Part shown: positions 58,476-64,000 of the stretch, in pieces
Layout: each line of letters opens with the position of its first letter
Numbering within the stretch: the stretch's first letter is position 1
Translations under genes and position numbers: made by a program
Assembly (NCBI RefSeq): GCF_021130785.1
Contig: NC_060215.1
Span: 71,927,501-71,991,500 of the forward strand
Length of the DNA: 64,000 nt
From: Homalodisca vitripennis
Lineage: Eukaryota > Arthropoda > Insecta > Hemiptera > Cicadellidae
Direction: 5' to 3'
The notes under the pieces: generated by a model
What the model was told of the DNA's origin: nothing
The model's input: the letters and a program-made list of their open reading frames with translations, nothing else
Database searches by the model: none

Positions 58476-58531
58476 TTAAAATTTCTATTCTAAAATAACC
58501 AAAATAATTAAAATTTCTATTTTGGTTATTT
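58476..58531. repeat. 14-bp perfect inverted repeat overlapping a direct repeat
   Basis: AAATAACCAAAATA (58493-58506) and TATTTTGGTTATTT (58518-58531) pair exactly over an 11-base loop. In addition TTAAAATTTCTATT occurs directly twice, once just left of the stem and once through the loop into the right arm. Confidence 0.8.
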
Positions 58532-59180
58532 ATCTACAGTCGTGGGTATCATATATTTCAGCCTGTAGTTTGAGTTTTTAAGAAATAACTACCTTGATAC
58601 CCTATATTGGTATTGGTACCTCCAATTTATATTTAGTATTCCCAAAACAATGCGATATTTTTTGGACCTAGTTAGTAGGGGGACAAAATATTACTTTAAA
58701 AAAAATCTAATACCACATTCGTACTTGTAAAATTATTTTTAATTTCACATTCCTTTCTTATGGATCAGTTGTGAACAATAATCTTAGTGTATCAATACGG
58801 TCCAAATGTTCGGCTGCTGTGTTTAAATGGTTATTTATTTTAATCGCTGGATTTCGTAAGATCGGGCATTTAAAAAAGTGAAGAGCATCTGCCAAACAAG
58901 ACTTATTTAATTTGGATTTTAGTATACCCATCAAGATTCATTATACCAGTCACTACAACCAGTGTCTTTAATGTATTCAAAAACCATTTTAATGAATCTT
59001 TGAAACACAATTATTTAGACTATCTGCTATGTTGTTATTAGTTGTTTTATTTTAAAATAAGTCCACAATAAACTGCTGGATCAAAATACGAGTATTCACC
59101 TTTTCATTTAAATACTTTTTAGTTATTTAAGTTTATTTTTACTTTTTTAAAGTAAAATTTTGCAAACCCAAGGTAATAAC

Positions 59181-59288
59181 CGTTATAATGTACGTACGTG
59201 TTCACTGTAAAAAGTGTAACTATATCGTAGAAATATAATGACAAAAAGTTGCAGACTGCAGACCTGACAAGTCTCGCCCACTCACACT
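59181..59288 (+). repeat. Duplicated segment, copy 1
   Basis: ACGTACGTGTTCACTGTA, GTGTAACTATATCGTA, ATATAATGACAA and GTCTCGCCCACTCAC recur with about 85-90 percent identity by eye at 59829-59938, in the same orientation and about 645 bases away. Confidence 0.85.
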
Positions 59289-59828
59289 ACATTAGCTAAT
59301 TTAGAGTATTGTCTCCAAACTTATTTTTTATTGTCACATAATTATTATTATACATTTAAACACTTACTCAGTATTCAATAAATGTTAACCAATTCAAAGG
59401 TTTCCTTGAATGAAAACCAGATTGGGTTATATTCAAAAAATGTATGCTAGCGATTCATACTTGAAATCTTTAAGAACCGAAAGCACGACAAAGAATTATA
59501 GAGCGGCATTCAAAATGCTGCGAAAGAACTTTATTTAAATACGTTCTATATTGTTGTCTGCATGAGGAAACATTTGAACCCCAACTTTTTACGTTTATTA
59601 ATCCTTTGTTCAAACGTTAATCCCTACCATCTTTCTTTCAAATTTGAACAGAAGATATCAAATGTTAGCGTTTAAATTTAAAAACATTAATTTATAAAAC
59701 TTTATAATAATTCGGTCTGCTCTAGTTGGCTTATGCTTGCAATCAAAATATCAATGAAGCTGCTTTATTGAGAAACCGTTGTTGAGAAAACTGTATTTGT
59801 GTAGAGAGACACGAAAATAATGAATCGT

Positions 59829-59938
59829 TTTAACGTACGTACGTGTGCACTGTAGAAATGTGTAACTATATCGTATAAATATAATGACAACAAGCTGCGG
59901 ACTGCGGACCCGATAAGTCTCACCCCCTCACAGCCATG
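59829..59938 (+). repeat. Duplicated segment, copy 2
   Basis: Counterpart of 59181-59288, with two further ACGT units at its start. It runs directly into the G+C-rich island at 59920-60060, whereas copy 1 is followed by ordinary A+T-rich DNA; the homology stops at the island edge. Confidence 0.85.
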
Positions 59939-60060
59939 ACGAGGTGGCGCAATTTGTACAATTAGTTTAGCAGCGAGCCGTTAAGTGATTCAATTATAGG
60001 CCGCTGTAAGGGCTTTACTTTATTTATGGGCGGCGAGCGCCTAACAGATGGGGACGATCT
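59920..60060. promoter_or_regulatory. Enhancer-like island
   Basis: Compact block with TACAATTAGTTTAGC, GATTCAATTATAGG, TTTATTTATGGGCGG (a TTTATGG Cdx/posterior-Hox-type site) and GGCGAGCGCC. Two or three homeodomain cores lie in G+C-richer unique DNA about 6 kb upstream of the homeobox exon. Confidence 0.45.
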
Positions 60061-60104
60061 CCTATTGTAAACAGCAATGCTCATCATTACACGCTTCGTT
60101 TACT

Positions 60105-60310
60105 TCTATTCCCTCTCCCTCACTCATCACCCCTCTCTCTATTTCTCTCCTTCTCTCCACCTCTCCCTTGCTGCTTTTTACTTTACCATTCTCTTACTCT
60201 CACTCCCTTTCAGTCCCAGTTTCTTATTCTATTTCACTTCCTATTCCTCACTTAAGTCCTATCCCGTGTATCTTTATAGTCTACCCCTTTATTACTCCTC
60301 TCACTTACTG
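60105..60310. repeat. Polypyrimidine-rich tract
   Basis: Imperfect CT/CCT-rich sequence, densest at 60105-60215. The 98- and 106-codon frames reading Ser/Leu/Pro are products of this composition, not genes. Confidence 0.8.
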
Positions 60311-61849
60311 TATATTCCATCTACTCCTCATTGCCACCAATATTGTATTTGTCACTGTCTGTTTATGAAATAAATATTTTACGAACTGCGATAATACACG
60401 TATATTCACCTAATCTAAAGGTTCTATTACAAGTATATAAATACATTACTACAATTATTGCTTCTAATTATAGTTAAGAACTATTTATTCTGAAATATTA
60501 ATAAAAAAGTGGAACAATAAGAGTAAAACCTGGCACAAAGATAGAGGTTAAATGGCAATCTAAGGACCTCTATTAATCAAGATGAACAAAATTTAAGGGT
60601 GAATTGATCGAGATATAATGAAATAATCTGTAAATAGAGTATTACACAAAGGATGCCATAAAAGAACAAGAAGAAATATTAACAAAACAGTTCATGAATA
60701 CACATAACAGGAGACAAAGGAACATTTATGTGGCTCAAACAATACAATCTTCTACAATTTGAATCTACTTAACAACTATGCAGTAATCGCAAAGTTTATA
60801 AAGAACATTCCTGTCAGTTAATGGATGAAATTATATTATTGTAAAAACATTAAATAATTGGTTCACATTTACAACAACGCTATATAACTTTACAATGTTC
60901 CTAATCCTAAACCATCAATCATAAACAACCCGAACTCCCTTCACTGCCATAGGTTATTTTTGTCATATATTTTTGTTATAATACATTTAAAATATTTATT
61001 TTTAAAGTACTATACAAGACAAAAAGTTACGTAAAACGTTGCTAGCAATCGAAAATGTTATCGGCCCATGGACATATGTAGTTTTGGTTGAGAGATGGAG
61101 GTTAGGATTTAACCAAGAAATCTCCATGTTTTGGGGTATTGGGTGCCAGCTGGGAAAGGGGTGGCGTCCATTGATAGCATTGGGAAAACTACGGGTTTCA
61201 AAACTTCTGGATACACACATAATACTGTTTAAAGAAATTAAATATATAACATTCCTCTCTCAGGAAATGGTCATGACGTTTACTCGACTGGAGCATACTC
61301 CGATCCTTGGATATACTCGATTATTGTGAACATTGTAGTAAAAACAAAATTTAAAACGTTGAGTTTAGTGTTATTTCCTATATAAATAATTGTATTTATT
61401 TACATATATTTTGAAATTGAATCAAATCAACGTCCGCCACTATGCTGTTCAATACACAAGTTTAAACCAATACTACATTTTTGATAAAGAAAGCTGATTC
61501 ACCAAGAATACCAAGACATGTGAATTCTATAACCGTTTGTTAAGTTGTTTGGATAGGCAACAAGATATTTGAATTTATAAGGAGACAGAACATTGAATCG
61601 TGGTGGAAGGTTTAGTGGAAGTTCTGATCAATAAATATAAAAACTAATATTGATTGTCAATCAAAACCTTTTTACTGGGACAGAAAATTATATATAAACT
61701 TATAAACAGGCTTTGATGAAAATAATTTTTATTGCAGGTGGTAGGCATCGTAAATACACTAGCTAAACAAGAACATTTAAATTTGTGCGTATTTAAAGTC
61801 AATATAATCTCTATTTCTACCGGCAAATTTGGACCCTAAACTGTCCTAA
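60311..61849. other. A+T-rich presumed intron or upstream DNA
   Basis: A 96-codon plus frame (61039-61329), overlapped on the other strand by a 72-codon frame, lies in a G+C-richer patch from 61060 to 61210 (GGGTGCCAGCTGGGAAAGGGG). No domain recognised; possibly a repeat fragment. Confidence 0.4.
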
Positions 61850-62165
61850 ACGACAGAGGGTGCTCTCGCTGCGTAGAAGATCGATAATGGACAAAGTTTA
61901 GCAAACGAAGCGAGTCACGGTGTCCCCTAGTTTGTTTTAGGACCATTGCCATCCAATTACTCAGAATTAGAATAGCATTCGCAGGCGGGGTAGACAGTTT
62001 GGCCATATCGAGGCCAGGGCTTTTGACAATGGGAATTAGCACTTAACAAAAATAGCAAATACGGTGCACTTAATCGCGTTAGGAGGAGCGCCCATCTGTC
62101 ACTTAGAGCCTGTACAGCAGCTCTAGACGCGCGTGAGCGCACCACAGTCGTTACGTGCAACACTT
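61850..62165. promoter_or_regulatory. Enhancer-like island
   Basis: Unique G+C-richer block with GGACCATTGCCATCCAATTACTCAGAATTAG, GACAATGGGAATTAGCAC and, on its right, GCGTTAGGAGGAGCGCC. It combines homeodomain cores (CAATTA, ATTAG) with Sox-type ACAATGG/CCATTG sites. Two 68-codon minus frames cross it without recognisable protein. The most distal of the islands around the homeobox gene seen in this window. Confidence 0.45.

Positions 62166-64000
<1,835 letters not shown>

Noticed and set aside
60048..60373. Two overlapping 98-106 codon frames
   Set aside because: Low-complexity Ser/Leu/Pro reading of a CT-rich tract, with two frames open at once; composition explains both.

Overview
The window reads as nuclear DNA of an arthropod, most likely an insect. 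It is A+T-rich (about two thirds by eye). Coding sequence is split into small exons by GT-AG introns, some of them several kilobases long. Two recognisable host genes sit in a large background of introns, intergenic DNA and decayed mobile elements. The proteins fit an insect, but nothing here fixes the order. Most open frames of 60-140 codons are chance frames or lie inside repeats and were left out.

Left end (about 1.1-8.5 kb, + strand): the last four coding exons of cysteine dioxygenase, the iron enzyme that starts cysteine breakdown. Every catalytic residue covered by these exons is intact. The N-terminal exon or exons were not found and probably lie left of the window. Right end (49.2-53.8 kb, - strand): the two homeobox exons of an Mnx/HB9 gene (Drosophila extra-extra, exex), interrupted at the classical homeodomain 44/45 position. 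The upstream N-terminal exon or exons were not found and probably lie beyond 64 kb.

Between and around these genes is a roughly 41 kb gene-poor interval (8.5-49 kb). It holds islands of G+C-richer, TAAT-rich unique sequence at 8.8, 14.4, 21.9 and 35.1 kb, with more in or upstream of the homeobox gene at 51.9, 52.5, 56.4, 58.0, 60.0 and 62.0 kb. They stand out sharply from the A+T-rich surroundings and look like a developmental enhancer set, but conservation cannot be tested here.

Repeats and mobile DNA: a 102-bp satellite (9.5-10.4 kb), a 118-bp satellite of 18 full units (31.8-34.0 kb), a decayed Jockey/CR1-like LINE (15.1-17.5 kb), a decayed Polinton/Maverick-type element (24.8-29.0 kb) with protein-primed DNA polymerase B motifs, itself interrupted by a LINE 3' end, a 97-bp TA-flanked palindromic MITE (38.6 kb), several tRNA-derived SINE relics, a recent 141-bp tandem duplication beside the homeobox exon, and a 477-bp (TG)n tract (63.1-63.55 kb).

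No CRISPR, operon, rRNA or convincing functional tRNA gene was seen.
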